Source of the DNA: Phaeodactylibacter luteus
Lineage (GTDB): Bacteria > Bacteroidota > Bacteroidia > Chitinophagales > Saprospiraceae
Length of the DNA stretch: 64,000 nt
Direction: 5' to 3'
Assembly (NCBI RefSeq): GCF_007993045.1
Contig: NZ_VOOR01000028.1
Coordinates: forward strand, 1-64,000
Part shown: piece by piece, positions 37,004 to 47,000 of the stretch
How the letters are laid out: the number at the start of each line of letters is the position of its first letter
Numbering within the stretch: the stretch's first letter is position 1
The notes under the pieces: generated by a model
The model's database searches: none
Told to the model about the DNA's origin: nothing
Seen by the model: only the letters and a program-made list of their open reading frames with translations
Translations under genes and position numbers: made by a program

Positions 37004-39997
37004 TTAGCGTATGAGGTGGAGGTCGCCTTCAAAGAGGATGGCGACCCCATCGATAAACTCTACCTCGATCAGCCAGGCATATACCCCGATAGCTGCAGGC
37101 TCATCGCCAATGAGCCCGTCCCAGCCCCTTGCAGGTTCGTTGGGCTGGAAATTGCCCCCCTCAAATACAAGCCCGCCCCAGCGGTTGAAGATTTTCATTG
37201 CTCTGATCTGCCTGACGCCAGGCCCGGCATAGGCTGTGAAAAAGTCGTTGCTGCCGTCATCGTTGGGGGAAAAGGCGTCAGGAATGTACACTGGCCGGTT
37301 TTTAATGACCCTTACCGTGACGCTGTCCAGAGCTGTACACCCGTTTTCATCCGTTACCGCTATGGTGTAGGTGGTAGTGTTGACCGGGTTGGCCACAGGC
37401 CGGGGGCAGTCTGTACAAGACAAGGAGTCTGGGGGCATCCAATTGTAAGCGACATCCGGGTTGCTGGATACAGCATTGATGTCATCAGAGTAGCCTAGGG
37501 AGATGCGTATGTCCTGCCCTGCATCCACGGTGAGCTGAGGCGGCTGAGTGATGAGGGTATCTATTGCGGCCAGGCAACCGTTGGCATCCATGATGCTCAG
37601 GGAGTAAGCGCCAGCCCCAAGGTTTTCAAATAAGGGGGCGACTTGAAAACTGCTGCCGCCTATGCTGTACTCGTAGGGGGGAGTGCCGCCAGTGCCCTGC
37701 AGCAGGATGAGCCCCGTGGTGTCGCCAAAGCATACCACATTTTGGAGGCTGGCTACCTCAAGCTCGAGCAAGGGGGGCTGCAGTATGGCCGTATCCCCGG
37801 CCACAGTGCAGCCGTTGGCGTCTGTAATGGTAACAGCGTACACGCCCTCGCCTAGGTTGTTGCGCACTGCGCCTGTGCTGTTGTCCTCCCAGCGGTAGCT
37901 GTAGCTCCCCGTGCCTCCGGTGCCTACGGCCGTGAGCACAGCATCGGTTTCTCCAAAACAGCTGATGCCCAAGAGGTCAAAAGAGATTTCGAGCAGGGGC
38001 GGATCGTTTAGGGTGAGCACAAACTGCCCCACACAGCCATTGGCGTCTACTGCGTCAACGATGTAGGTGCCGGCGGTGAGCCCCGTCCGTACATTACTAT
38101 TGGCAAACCCGCCCCCATCATTGAAGTCGTACTGATAGGGCGGTTGCCCATTGGCGATGTCAATGGTGATGGCCCCGTCAGAAAAGCCTGTGCAGGAAGG
38201 GTCTACTATGCTCTCCTCCAAAGAAGTGAGCTGTAGCTCTAGCTCCCGGACGGGTATAACCAGGTCTGCCTCACAACCGTTGGCGTCTCGTATGGTCACT
38301 GGGTAGTCGCCTACGGCCAGGCCGGTGTAGGTGTTGTCGTTGGTAAAGGGGCCATTTTCCCAGCTGAAGGTATAAGGAGGGGTGCCGCCGCTCACCTGTA
38401 GGTTGATGCCCCCATCAGTGCCCCCATTGCAGGTGGGCATGGTCAAGAGGGTATCTATGTCAAAAGTGTCGGGGCTCATCACGGTATAGGTCAGCACCGT
38501 ATCACAAGTGAAATCATCGGTTATCGTCACGGTGTAGTCGCCTGCTGCTAGGCTCCCTATGCTGCTTGCCGTAGCTCCGGTTCCCCAAATAAAGGTATAA
38601 GGCGGGTTGTCATTGGAGGGCGAAAGGGCGATGCTGCCGTTGGTGTCGCCTGGGCAAAGGAGGTTGGAAATGTCGGCGTCTACGGTGAAATCTCCCTCAC
38701 AGCACTGTACAAATATGGTCTCAATGTGAGTAATGACACAGCCATCCGGAGTAGATACGCGAAGGACGATATTCTTCAGCCCGGGCGTGTCATAATCAAT
38801 GGCGTGTGGCCCTTGGCCGGTTATGGTCTCCGGGCTGGCGCCTTCCCCGAAATTCCAGGTCCAGCTGGAGATGCCGCCTACAAAACTCGACTCATCGGTG
38901 AAGAGGACGCTGGCCTCCAGGCAGACGGTATCATTGGGCGCATTGGTGCTGAACTCGGCCTCTGGCCCCAGGAAGGTGCCCGTGCCCCCAAATTCGACGG
39001 TGAAGCCGCTGCCCGACTGGCTGAAGTTGTTGACGACCAGAGCGTAGCTTTTGCCCGCTTCCATATCAATAGGCGCGATGAAGTTGTTGTCGCCGGTATC
39101 GCAACCGCAGGTTTCCCCCACATCCGTTTCTCCTGTCGCAAGCCCCGTAGCGCCGGTGCAGGGCTCCCACACTTCAAAGTCGGCTCCGACCACTTCTCCT
39201 GATGCCATGCAGCGCAGGTCGAATTTGCCGCTGCAGTCGTCTATGCCGTTGGGCAGCTCGTAGAGGACAAAGTCCAGGTCGTCGGCAGGGTTGAGCGGAT
39301 TGAGAGAAAAGGTCAGAGAGCCGGGCTCGTCGCAGGTCCATTTGTACCATGCCGACCCGCTTTCCGAAAGGGGGCAGGTGATGGTGCCACAGCTTACGTC
39401 GTCAATCTCATTGCCGTTATTGCCCACTCCGGTCACTTGCTCTACGGTAAAAGGCGACTTGTCACAAAGGATTACCCCGGTAGCGCAGTCGCTGGAAGGG
39501 TTGGGGATGGCGTTGAAGTTGTTGACACAAAGTTGGAAAGTGCCGGAATTGCCTCCGCGGGCACCCACCTGTATGTAGTAGGTCTGCCCAATGGTCAGCA
39601 TAGATGCGAACAGCTGCCCGCCGTTGTCTCCCAGGGCATCTGAAAAGCAGCCGATCTCAGTCAGGGCACCGCAACTGCCGCTGTAGAGCGCGAACTGTGG
39701 CTGCACCAGAGTGCCGCCATTGCTCTGCCCGGTTGCGCCTGCTACGCTGATGTTTACATCTGTGGCTTCCGCTACAAAAGAGAACCAAACATCCAAATTG
39801 GGCTGTGCATTGGGGAAGCAGCCAGGGGAGAACCCCGAATCGTTAGACCCCACATTGGAGAAAGCGCCGGGCTCGGAGCACCAGCTGCTTACGTCGGAAA
39901 GCGGGGTAGCAGTATTACAATCTTCACCTTGGGCAAAGCCCCATTGTGGGAGGGTTCCAGCGGCAAGGAGGAGTGAAAAAAGTAAGCAGTTTTTCAT
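37004..39997 (-). CDS. Secreted SprB-repeat/PKD protein with gliding-motility (type B T9SS) C-terminal domain
   Basis: The 997-residue protein has a signal peptide (LLFSLLLAAGTLPQWGFAQ). Residues about 25-340 are two cysteine-rich, pre-peptidase-like modules (NLDVWFSFVAEATDVNISVA; ESGSAWYKWTCDEPGSLTFS). A PKD domain follows at about 350-430 (ISSWTWNFGEGASPETITGQ), then five SprB-type repeats at about 440-790, each with a C-G-T-G start, GGTPPYTFSW and VTITDANGC. Residues about 900-997 (YIPDAFSPNDDGSNDFF, MKIFNRWGGLVFE, GVYAWLIEVEF) are the CHU_C type B sorting domain. Such proteins are moved to the cell surface by the T9SS and serve as adhesins in gliding. Confidence 0.92.
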   Translation of the reverse strand: MKNCLLFSLLLAAGTLPQWGFAQGEDCNTATPLSDVSSWCSEPGAFSNVGSNDSGFSPGCFPNAQPNLDVWFSFVAEATDVNISVAGATGQSNGGTLVQPQFALYSGSCGALTEIGCFSDALGDNGGQLFASMLTIGQTYYIQVGARGGNSGTFQLCVNNFNAIPNPSSDCATGVILCDKSPFTVEQVTGVGNNGNEIDDVSCGTITCPLSESGSAWYKWTCDEPGSLTFSLNPLNPADDLDFVLYELPNGIDDCSGKFDLRCMASGEVVGADFEVWEPCTGATGLATGETDVGETCGCDTGDNNFIAPIDMEAGKSYALVVNNFSQSGSGFTVEFGGTGTFLGPEAEFSTNAPNDTVCLEASVLFTDESSFVGGISSWTWNFGEGASPETITGQGPHAIDYDTPGLKNIVLRVSTPDGCVITHIETIFVQCCEGDFTVDADISNLLCPGDTNGSIALSPSNDNPPYTFIWGTGATASSIGSLAAGDYTVTITDDFTCDTVLTYTVMSPDTFDIDTLLTMPTCNGGTDGGINLQVSGGTPPYTFSWENGPFTNDNTYTGLAVGDYPVTIRDANGCEADLVIPVRELELQLTSLEESIVDPSCTGFSDGAITIDIANGQPPYQYDFNDGGGFANSNVRTGLTAGTYIVDAVDANGCVGQFVLTLNDPPLLEISFDLLGISCFGETDAVLTAVGTGGTGSYSYRWEDNSTGAVRNNLGEGVYAVTITDANGCTVAGDTAILQPPLLELEVASLQNVVCFGDTTGLILLQGTGGTPPYEYSIGGSSFQVAPLFENLGAGAYSLSIMDANGCLAAIDTLITQPPQLTVDAGQDIRISLGYSDDINAVSSNPDVAYNWMPPDSLSCTDCPRPVANPVNTTTYTIAVTDENGCTALDSVTVRVIKNRPVYIPDAFSPNDDGSNDFFTAYAGPGVRQIRAMKIFNRWGGLVFEGGNFQPNEPARGWDGLIGDEPAAIGVYAWLIEVEFIDGVAILFEGDLHLIR

Positions 39998-40174
39998 AGC
40001 TGTTGCATTCGGGTTAGCAGGTTAAAGGCTGATGGAGCAAGCTTTCCTGCAGGAGTTTTTGGGGTTCAGGCCTCAATTGGGGCACGGCCCAACGAGCCGG
40101 CAATTGGAAATTCTGAGCCGGCAGGCTATAAATATACAATTTCAAACGGGGCTTGTTTGGGCACTACGCTTGGG

Positions 40175-40350
40175 CACCAACCAGATTGCCGTTTTTTGGG
40201 GCCTGCCCCTGCCCGATGGCAGGTGCCGCTATGCTACGGGGCTCGCTGTCCGCTCGGCCTTATCAGGCCTGCCGCCCCTTCGCAGCGCTAGGCCAATGCC
40301 CGGCTATAAAGCCCGAAAAGCATAAACGCCCGTGGCATTTTGGTTTACGC
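40175..40350 (+). repeat. Intergenic repeat family A, copy 4 (full, uninterrupted)
   Basis: A full forward copy: CACCAACCAGATTGCCG, GGGGCCTGCCCCTGCCCGAT with GGCAGGTGCCGCTATGCTAC, GGGGCTCGCTGTCCGCTCGG, CGCAGCGCTAGGCCAATGCC and GGCATTTTGGTTTACGCCCC. I use it as the reference copy. The remaining intergenic DNA from 39998 to 40620 shows only a -7-like element upstream of pssA. Confidence 0.88.
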
Positions 40351-40586
40351 CCCTGCGCTTTACGCTGAACCGTAGGCTTCATGCGCCTGGCCAGTGGCGT
40401 AGGGGAGATGAGCTGCTTTCAACCCTGCAGAGATCCCCTTCGCATCAAGACTAATAACCTGTTTGGGCCAAGGCTATTGTACCGGTGCAGGCTTATAAAT
40501 GACAGACGCTGGCAAAATACGATATGGTTGGTTAGGAGGGCTGGCCTTATCGAATGTTGGAGCCTGGCACAGCCCTGAAATTTGGT

Positions 40587-40594
40587 TACCTTTG
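40587..40594 (+). promoter_or_regulatory. Promoter -7 element upstream of pssA
   Basis: TACCTTTG matches TAnnTTTG, 26 bp before the GTG start. A matching TTTG at the right distance upstream is not present, so only half of the promoter is supported. Confidence 0.4.
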
Positions 40595-40620
40595 GCGCTA
40601 ACTTCTAAAAAGAGCCCACT

Positions 40621-41331
40621 GTGAAAAAGCATATTCCAAACCTCATCACGCTGGCCAACCTTTTTCTAGGCTGTTGTGCAGTAGTCAGTATACTGGCCGG
40701 GCAGTATATGGCTGGCTTTTGGTTTATTCTTGGGGCGGTTTTGGCCGACTACGCGGATGGCCTCGTGGCCCGTCTGCTTGGTGTGTATTCTGACTTGGGC
40801 AAGGAGCTGGACTCCATCGCAGATATGGTCTCCTTCGGAGTGGCCCCCGGTGCGATTTATTATATGCTGCTGCTGTCTGCTAGCGGGCAAGAAGGGGCAG
40901 AGGGGCTGCAGTGGGCTGCAGCGCCGGGCTTCCTGGTGTCAGCTTTTTCTGGCTACCGTCTCGCGAAGTTCAACCTTGACGACCGGCAGACAGATGGCTT
41001 TATTGGTTTGCCGACGCCTTCGAGCACTATGTTCGCAGCTGGCCTGATGCTCATTTATACACTAGACAGCTACGGCATCGGGCATGGGGTCGTTGCTTCC
41101 CCCTATCCCCTCTATGCCATAATCGTACTGCAATCTTACCTGCTCATTGCGGAAGTCCCGATGTTCGCCCTCAAGTTCAAATCATTGAGGTGGGCAGGCA
41201 ACGAGGTGAAGTTCATTTTTGCGGGCATCGCCGCCCTTTTGCTGATCATCATCCGGGAGGCAGCATTTTCTGCTGTGGTTGCCCTTTACGTCATTTTTTC
41301 TGTAGCCCGTCAGCTTGTCCACCGCAGTTAG
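40621..41331 (+). CDS. pssA: CDP-diacylglycerol--serine O-phosphatidyltransferase
   Basis: The 236-residue membrane protein makes phosphatidylserine, the precursor of phosphatidylethanolamine. It has the CDP-alcohol phosphotransferase motif DG(x2)AR(x8)G(x3)D(x3)D: residues ADGLVARLLGVYSDLGKELD then SIAD. Six to eight hydrophobic helices surround it (LANLFLGCCAVVSILAGQYM, FIFAGIAALLLIIIREAAFS). The start is GTG; the sequence after it, KKHIPNLITLANLF, is the usual family N-terminus. rsmI follows by 59 bp. Confidence 0.95.
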   Translation: MKKHIPNLITLANLFLGCCAVVSILAGQYMAGFWFILGAVLADYADGLVARLLGVYSDLGKELDSIADMVSFGVAPGAIYYMLLLSASGQEGAEGLQWAAAPGFLVSAFSGYRLAKFNLDDRQTDGFIGLPTPSSTMFAAGLMLIYTLDSYGIGHGVVASPYPLYAIIVLQSYLLIAEVPMFALKFKSLRWAGNEVKFIFAGIAALLLIIIREAAFSAVVALYVIFSVARQLVHRS

Positions 41332-41390
41332 CCCCAGGGGTTTTCGCCCGGCACCGGTGGCATTTCTTCAACCTTTTCAAACGCCTCCCT

Positions 41391-42059
41391 ATGCTCTACC
41401 TTGTCCCTACCCCTATCGGCAATTTGGAAGATATTACCCTGAGGGCACTGCGCCTCCTGAAAGAAGTAGATGTCATTTTAGCAGAAGATACGCGGACTTC
41501 AAAGAAGCTGCTGTCGCATTATGCCATAGAGACCCCACTGCGGGCTTACCACGCGCACAACGAGCATGCCATTACAGAAGGGCTTGTAGCACAGATGCAG
41601 AGCGGTGTTCAAATGGCGCTGATCACGGATGCCGGCATGCCCGGTATTTCGGACCCCGGGTTCTTATTGTCCAGGGCGTGCGTAGAAGCTGGAGTACGGG
41701 TAGAGTGCCTGCCAGGCGCGACAGCTTTTGTGCCGGCATTGGTTTCATCGGGCATCCCTTGCGATAAATTTCACTTTGAAGGCTTTTTGCCACACAAAAA
41801 AGGCCGGCAGACCCGTCTGCAGTACCTGTCTACATTGCCTGTGACCTTCGTGCTTTATGAATCTCCGTACCGTTTAGTCAAGTGCCTGGAGCAGCTCACG
41901 GAGCACTGCGGGCCGGAGCGCCTGGCCTGTGTGGCCAGGGAGCTGACCAAGCTGCACGAAGACGTGCGCACGGACACCCTTACAGCGCTTACAGCCCATT
42001 ACAGCGCGCAGGCAAAGGTGAAAGGCGAAATTGTGGTGGTCGTAGCGGGCACCGCCTAG
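41391..42059 (+). CDS. rsmI: 16S rRNA (cytidine1402-2'-O)-methyltransferase
   Basis: The 222-residue protein begins MLYLVPTPIGNLEDITLRAL, the RsmI signature; the longer open frame upstream overlaps pssA and has no similarity. EDTRTSKKLLSHY, ALITDAGMPGISDPG and VECLPGATAFVPALVSSGIP are SAM-binding and catalytic motifs of this SpoU-unrelated (tetrapyrrole-methylase fold) family. It is somewhat shorter than the E. coli enzyme, which has an extra C-terminal domain. Confidence 0.95.
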   Translation: MLYLVPTPIGNLEDITLRALRLLKEVDVILAEDTRTSKKLLSHYAIETPLRAYHAHNEHAITEGLVAQMQSGVQMALITDAGMPGISDPGFLLSRACVEAGVRVECLPGATAFVPALVSSGIPCDKFHFEGFLPHKKGRQTRLQYLSTLPVTFVLYESPYRLVKCLEQLTEHCGPERLACVARELTKLHEDVRTDTLTALTAHYSAQAKVKGEIVVVVAGTA

Positions 42060-42083
42060 GCAAGCCCTTGGCCGCATAAAAAA

Positions 42084-42122
42084 GGCAGCCCGGCTACCTC
42101 ATTTCGAGGAGCCGGGCTGCCT
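42084..42122. terminator. Strong terminator between rsmI and the Sus operon
   Basis: GGCAGCCCGGCT pairs with AGCCGGGCTGCC, and the inner CCTC/GAGG extends the stem. The A-run before it makes it work as a terminator on the minus strand too (for the lipoprotein gene ending at 42178). Confidence 0.8.
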
Positions 42123-42177
42123 GCGTTATAAGCACTGTAGAGCCAGATGGCCTGCCCTGTCGGGCCACCATAGGGCT

Positions 42178-42627
42178 TTATTCAGCAATAGCTACACTGA
42201 CCGAAGAAGAACGGGTCAATGTATTCTCATTGATGATCTCCACCTCTAAGGTGATGCTGGCCACTTCTGCCGGCAGGTCCGGCGGTATGGCATAGTTCAT
42301 CAACAGCTTATCGGTCTGACTATCTTCTGCGAAGTTGGGCTCATAGTTGAAAGAGCCGGCCTCTGTGCGTTCTTCATTGATGACAGCAGTCAGGACAATT
42401 TCCCGTATCGGGTCGTCCGACCAATAGCGCAGGTCGAGCTCTACGGTCTCTCCTGCTTTGAAGCTATCCCCATTGGAGACGGCAAGAGAGGCGATAACGG
42501 GATAGCTGCCCAGCCCGGGCGCTGTATTCTCATCTACCCAATCAGGGGTTTCGTAACAGCTGCTGAAGCTCAGTGCCATAGCGGCCAGTATCAGCAGCAT
42601 TGGAAGGGCTTGCTTTATTTTGAACAT
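42178..42627 (-). CDS. Sus-operon-associated lipoprotein
   Basis: The 149-residue protein begins MFKIKQALPMLLILAAMALS with the lipobox FSSC. The mature part is a single beta-sandwich-like domain (PVIASLAVSNGDSFKAGETV, ELDLRYWSDDPIREIVLTAV). It is the last gene of the SusC-SusD operon, where small lipoproteins of the SusE/SusF type bind ligand on the surface. The ligand is unknown. It is 26 bp downstream of susD. Confidence 0.75.
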   Translation of the reverse strand: MFKIKQALPMLLILAAMALSFSSCYETPDWVDENTAPGLGSYPVIASLAVSNGDSFKAGETVELDLRYWSDDPIREIVLTAVINEERTEAGSFNYEPNFAEDSQTDKLLMNYAIPPDLPAEVASITLEVEIINENTLTRSSSVSVAIAE

Positions 42628-42653
42628 AAGAATAATCATTTGATCGTTAAGAA

Positions 42654-44066
42654 TTATTGGTCGCGCCACATCGGTTGGCCGAAAGGCTTGCTTACCTTTT
42701 CCACTTCAGCCCCATTGCGGTTCAGCTCATCTAGTGGATAGAGCGCCCGCTGTGCAGGCCCGCCCCACATAACGGGGTCTGGTGTAATAAAGCCTTTGTA
42801 CACTTCTGTACTGTAGTTGTGGCGGCGCATGTCTACCCAAGCTTCCGGGTTGAGGAAAAGGGCGATGTACTTCTGCCGCATGACCTCCTCGAGGGAGAGG
42901 CTGCCCGCGCCTACTGCTACTGAAGGAGCGCCGAGATAAGCGGTTATATCCGCAGCGCCTACACCTCGCTTGCCCATATCGGCTTCAATGCCAGCCAGGT
43001 AAGCCGTGTAGGCTGCATCGGGCTGATTGAGTGCCAGGTAGGCCTCAGCTTCGATGAATTTCATCTCGGCGTAAGTCACCATTTCCATTGGAGCGAGCTC
43101 ACGGCTGTGCCAGGTATCTACCCGGAAGTTAACGGTGTTGCTTGGTGCTTCTGTATTGAAAGACTCGATGCCGATGTAGGCTGTCGCGCCCTCGTCTAGA
43201 GTAGCCAGGATGTTCAGGCGGGGGTCGACGTCTGGGTAAATGCTGCCATTGAGCTGATTGACAAAATATGCGCCTTGTGCAAAGCTGAAGTTGCCGGTAT
43301 TATTGGCCAGTGCCACGTTCGTATGCCAAGGGTTGCGGATTACACTGTTGTAGATGAACTGAAAATCCTCTTCCGGGCTGGCAAAAGACCGGGCAGCAGC
43401 ATCGATGGCATCCTGAGCATAGCTGCCACCTTTATTGACAAGGTGTATGGCCAGGCGGGCCTGAATGCCATAGGCGGCCTTTGCCCATAGGCTGAGGTCG
43501 CCACCATAGATGAGGTCATCGCCACCGGGCGAGAAGATGGACTCCTCCGCACCTAGCAGGGGTATGGCTTCGTCCAATAGCTGGCTGGCCGTGGTGTAGA
43601 GTGACTCTTGGCTGTCAAAAACGGGGGTCAGGTTCTCTGAGCCCTTGAACGCCTCTGTCCATGGCACATCTTCCCATTGGTCGGAAAGCAGGAGCAGGCC
43701 ATAAGCTTGGATGGTCTTGGCAACGCCTTCATAATGAGGGGAGCCCGACTCCTGTGCTTGTTCTGCCATGATCCGTGCATTTTCCAGTACGCGGAGGTAG
43801 AGGGTGCTCCAAGCCCCGCCAATCCGGAGGGTGCCTTCGTCAATATAACCAAAGTAGGAGCTGATGTGCTGAGTGACCCTACCGGTAGAAGTCGTAATGC
43901 TGTAGTGGCTGTTGGCCAATGCCAGCTGTGTAGATGGCAGCAGGGAGGCAAGGTCTACCTCGGTCACCCGGTTGGGGTCATCGTTGATGTTGAGGTAGTC
44001 TTCACACCCGGAGCTCAGCATGCCGAGTAGCGCCAGGGGGAGTATATATCGAATGAATTTTCGCAT
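42654..44066 (-). CDS. SusD/RagB-family outer-membrane lipoprotein
   Basis: The 470-residue protein has a lipobox (LGMLSSGC) and then EDYLNINDDPNRVTEVDLAS, the standard SusD-like N-terminus. TPR-like helices follow (ARIMAEQAQESGSPHYEGVA, KTIQAYGLLLLSDQWEDVPW). Near the C-terminus are EAYLALNQPDAAYTAYLAGI and RQKYIALFLNPEAWVDMRR. It forms the lid over the SusC channel and captures ligand. The gene lies 23 bp downstream of susC. Confidence 0.95.
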   Translation of the reverse strand: MRKFIRYILPLALLGMLSSGCEDYLNINDDPNRVTEVDLASLLPSTQLALANSHYSITTSTGRVTQHISSYFGYIDEGTLRIGGAWSTLYLRVLENARIMAEQAQESGSPHYEGVAKTIQAYGLLLLSDQWEDVPWTEAFKGSENLTPVFDSQESLYTTASQLLDEAIPLLGAEESIFSPGGDDLIYGGDLSLWAKAAYGIQARLAIHLVNKGGSYAQDAIDAAARSFASPEEDFQFIYNSVIRNPWHTNVALANNTGNFSFAQGAYFVNQLNGSIYPDVDPRLNILATLDEGATAYIGIESFNTEAPSNTVNFRVDTWHSRELAPMEMVTYAEMKFIEAEAYLALNQPDAAYTAYLAGIEADMGKRGVGAADITAYLGAPSVAVGAGSLSLEEVMRQKYIALFLNPEAWVDMRRHNYSTEVYKGFITPDPVMWGGPAQRALYPLDELNRNGAEVEKVSKPFGQPMWRDQ

Positions 44067-44089
44067 GATAATTCCAATTTTTAGGTCGG

Positions 44090-47000
44090 TTAAAACGTCA
44101 GGTTGAGAGCGGCAATGTAGCTTCGTACGCCAGGAGACTGCAAGCCAGTGTAGCCATAGATGCTGCTGCCGGAGCCGAAGTAGTTGGTCTCTGGGTCAAA
44201 CCCGCGGAAAGGGGTGTTGATCAAGAGGTTGTTGCCGGTCAGGGAAATGCGTGCGCCAGAGATGAAGTTGCCTTCGCCCAACAGGGCTTTCGGCAAGCTG
44301 TAGCCAATGCTCACCCGGCGCAGGCGGAACCATGAGCCGTCTTCCAGGGTTACGTCGGCCGAGCCATTGTAGCGCCCGTAGCTGCGGTACAGGCTTTCGC
44401 CGTTGATTTCTACAGGGGTAGTATTGGGCTCGCCGCTTTCGGTCACACCTTGGAATACCACCTGCTCGTACCGCCGCTCGGTCATGTCGAGCAGGCCATT
44501 GCGGATGCTGTTGCGGATGCCCATATCGACTAGGTCGCCCCCTTGGCGCCATTCCAATAGGAAAGAAAAGCTCAGCCCTTTCCAGCGGAAAGTGTTGGTC
44601 ATGCCTGCGGTGAAGTCGGGCAGTGCGTTGCCCACGAGGTAGGTCGTATCTGTGCGGATGAAAGGGAAGCCATCGCTGCCGATGATCAGCTCGCCATCTT
44701 CATTGCGCTCATGCTTGAAGCCATAAAGGTCGCCTACTTTACCGCCAGGTACGTAGCGGTAGGCAATACCGGTCGCTCCACCGCTGAAGAGCTCAATTTG
44801 CTCAATGCCTTCGCGAATACTGATGACTTCGCCCTCTATGCTCGAGTAGTTGAGGGAAACGTCCCAGCTGAAGTCGCGGGTGCGAACAGGCGTTACATTG
44901 GCCAGGATTTCGATGCCAGTGTTCTGTATCTCGCCAGCGTTGGTCACGAAGCGGGAGAAGCCAGTGGTATTGGTCACCGGCACCTGTATGATCTGGTCCT
45001 TGCTGTTTTGCTGGAACCAGGCGATATCGAGCCCAAGGCGGTTGTTGAAAAAGCGCAGGTCTGCACCAAACTCTAGAGATGTAGTGGTCTCTGGCCTGAG
45101 GTTGGCGTCGCCTACGATGCTCCGCTGACGGAACCCGTTAACCTCATTGCCGGTCACCGGCGATGTGAATGGGAATGAAGGGTCTGCCTCAAAAAGGGAG
45201 CCGATCAGGTAGGGGTCGGTATCCTTGGCCACCTGAGCATAGCTCGCCCGCAGCTTGGCAAAACTGATGAAGGAGGGCAGGTCGGTCAAATCGGAAACCA
45301 CCGCTGAGAGGCTGACAGAAGGGTAGAAAAACGAGCGGTTGGCTACCGGCAGGGTAGAAGACCAGTCATTGCGGCCGGTGATGTCCAGGTAAAGGGCATC
45401 GAAAGCGCTCAGTTTTATGAGCCCGAGCACTCCAAATATCCGGCGCTGAGACTTGGCGTTGTCTACAAAGAAACGCTCGGTATTGCTCAGGTGGAAAAAG
45501 CCGGGGATGGTAAAGTCCTCGCCCCGCACATTGGTGATCTCCAGCTGACGGTCGTTGAGGTCGTGCCCAACGGATACTTCCAGGTTGAAGTCGTTGGAAA
45601 GGTCCTTGCGGAAAGTCGCAAGAAGAGTAGAGTTGACCTGACGGGAGGTAATGTCTTCTTCAATGATGAAGCCGCCAGTCTGTGAAGACAGGTCGAGCCC
45701 CGCCGGCACTGTACGGATACGGGCATCCTTGTAAAAGTCAACGCCCACCCGGTAAGTCAGGGTAAACCATGGAGCAGGGTTGTAGTCGAAGGAGATATTG
45801 CCCAGCGTACGGTCTACATCGTCTACCAGAGAGCTGAATTCAGCCAGGTAGCGGGGGTTGTCGATGATGCCATCAGAGAAGTCTTTCATAGAGCCGTCCG
45901 GGTTGATGTAGTCGTTTACATCAAAAGAAAGCGGGTGGTAGCTCAGAGAGGACATGATCGACTTGTCGCCCGAGTGGGGCTTGTTGCCGCCCGAGTTGGT
46001 GTAGTTGACCGAGCCCGAAACCGTAAGGTTGTCAGTGACATCAAAGCTGCCCGCAAGGCGCGCAGTCAGGCGGTCCCAATCTGCAAAGGGGGTAACCCCC
46101 TGATGCCGGAAGTAAGAGAACGAGCTGGCATAAGTGGCACGGTCGGTCCCGCCGGAGATGCTAAGTGCGTGGTCTTGTCGGTAGCCGGTTTCGAAGAAAT
46201 CGCCAAAAAGATCAAAGACGGGGGTCTGCCCGGGGTAAACCTTAGGGCCAAAGCCTTGGAAGCGCAAAGGGGAGCCATCGCTGTTGAAGCGGAGGCGGCC
46301 GAAGCGGCCTTCGCGGTAAGACTCCTGGTAGCCTGGCGTTTTGACGACCTCCTCCATGCCGAAGGAGGTGTTCAGCGAGACCTGCGCGCGGCCGCTCTGC
46401 CCTTTTTTGGTAGTAATCAGGACGACGCCGTTCGCTGCCCGAATGCCATAGAGCGCTGTTGCGGATGGCCCTTTCAAGATAGAAATGGAAGCGATGTCTG
46501 CAGGGTTGATATCTGCCGCCCGGTTGGTAAAGCTCGCCTGCTCAGCGCTGTTGACGGCGTTCGAACCGGCACTTGGCAATTGGTTGCCAGCGATCGTGCT
46601 GTTGTCTACCGGGATGCCGTCTACAACAAATAACGGCTGATTGTTGCCGCCGAAGGAGGTGATGCCACGGATGACGATGTTGGCTCCTGCGCCCGGCGCC
46701 CCGCTGGAGTTGTTGATCAGTACGCCGGCCACTTTGCCTTGCAGAGAGTTGACGACATTCTGCTCGCGGGTCTCCATGATCTCATCGCTGCTGAGCTCCT
46801 GCACAGCGTAGCCCAGGGCTTTTTTCTCGCGCGAAATGCCAAGAGCGGTTACTACCACTTCTTCCAGCTGCTGCCCCTGGCTGAGGGCAACATCCACTAC
46901 AGTCCGGTTGCCAACAGCTTCTTCCAAAGTGGTGTAGCCTACATAGGAGAAGACCAGCACGCTTCCTTCAGGTACATTGAGGCTGTACGTGCCGTCAATA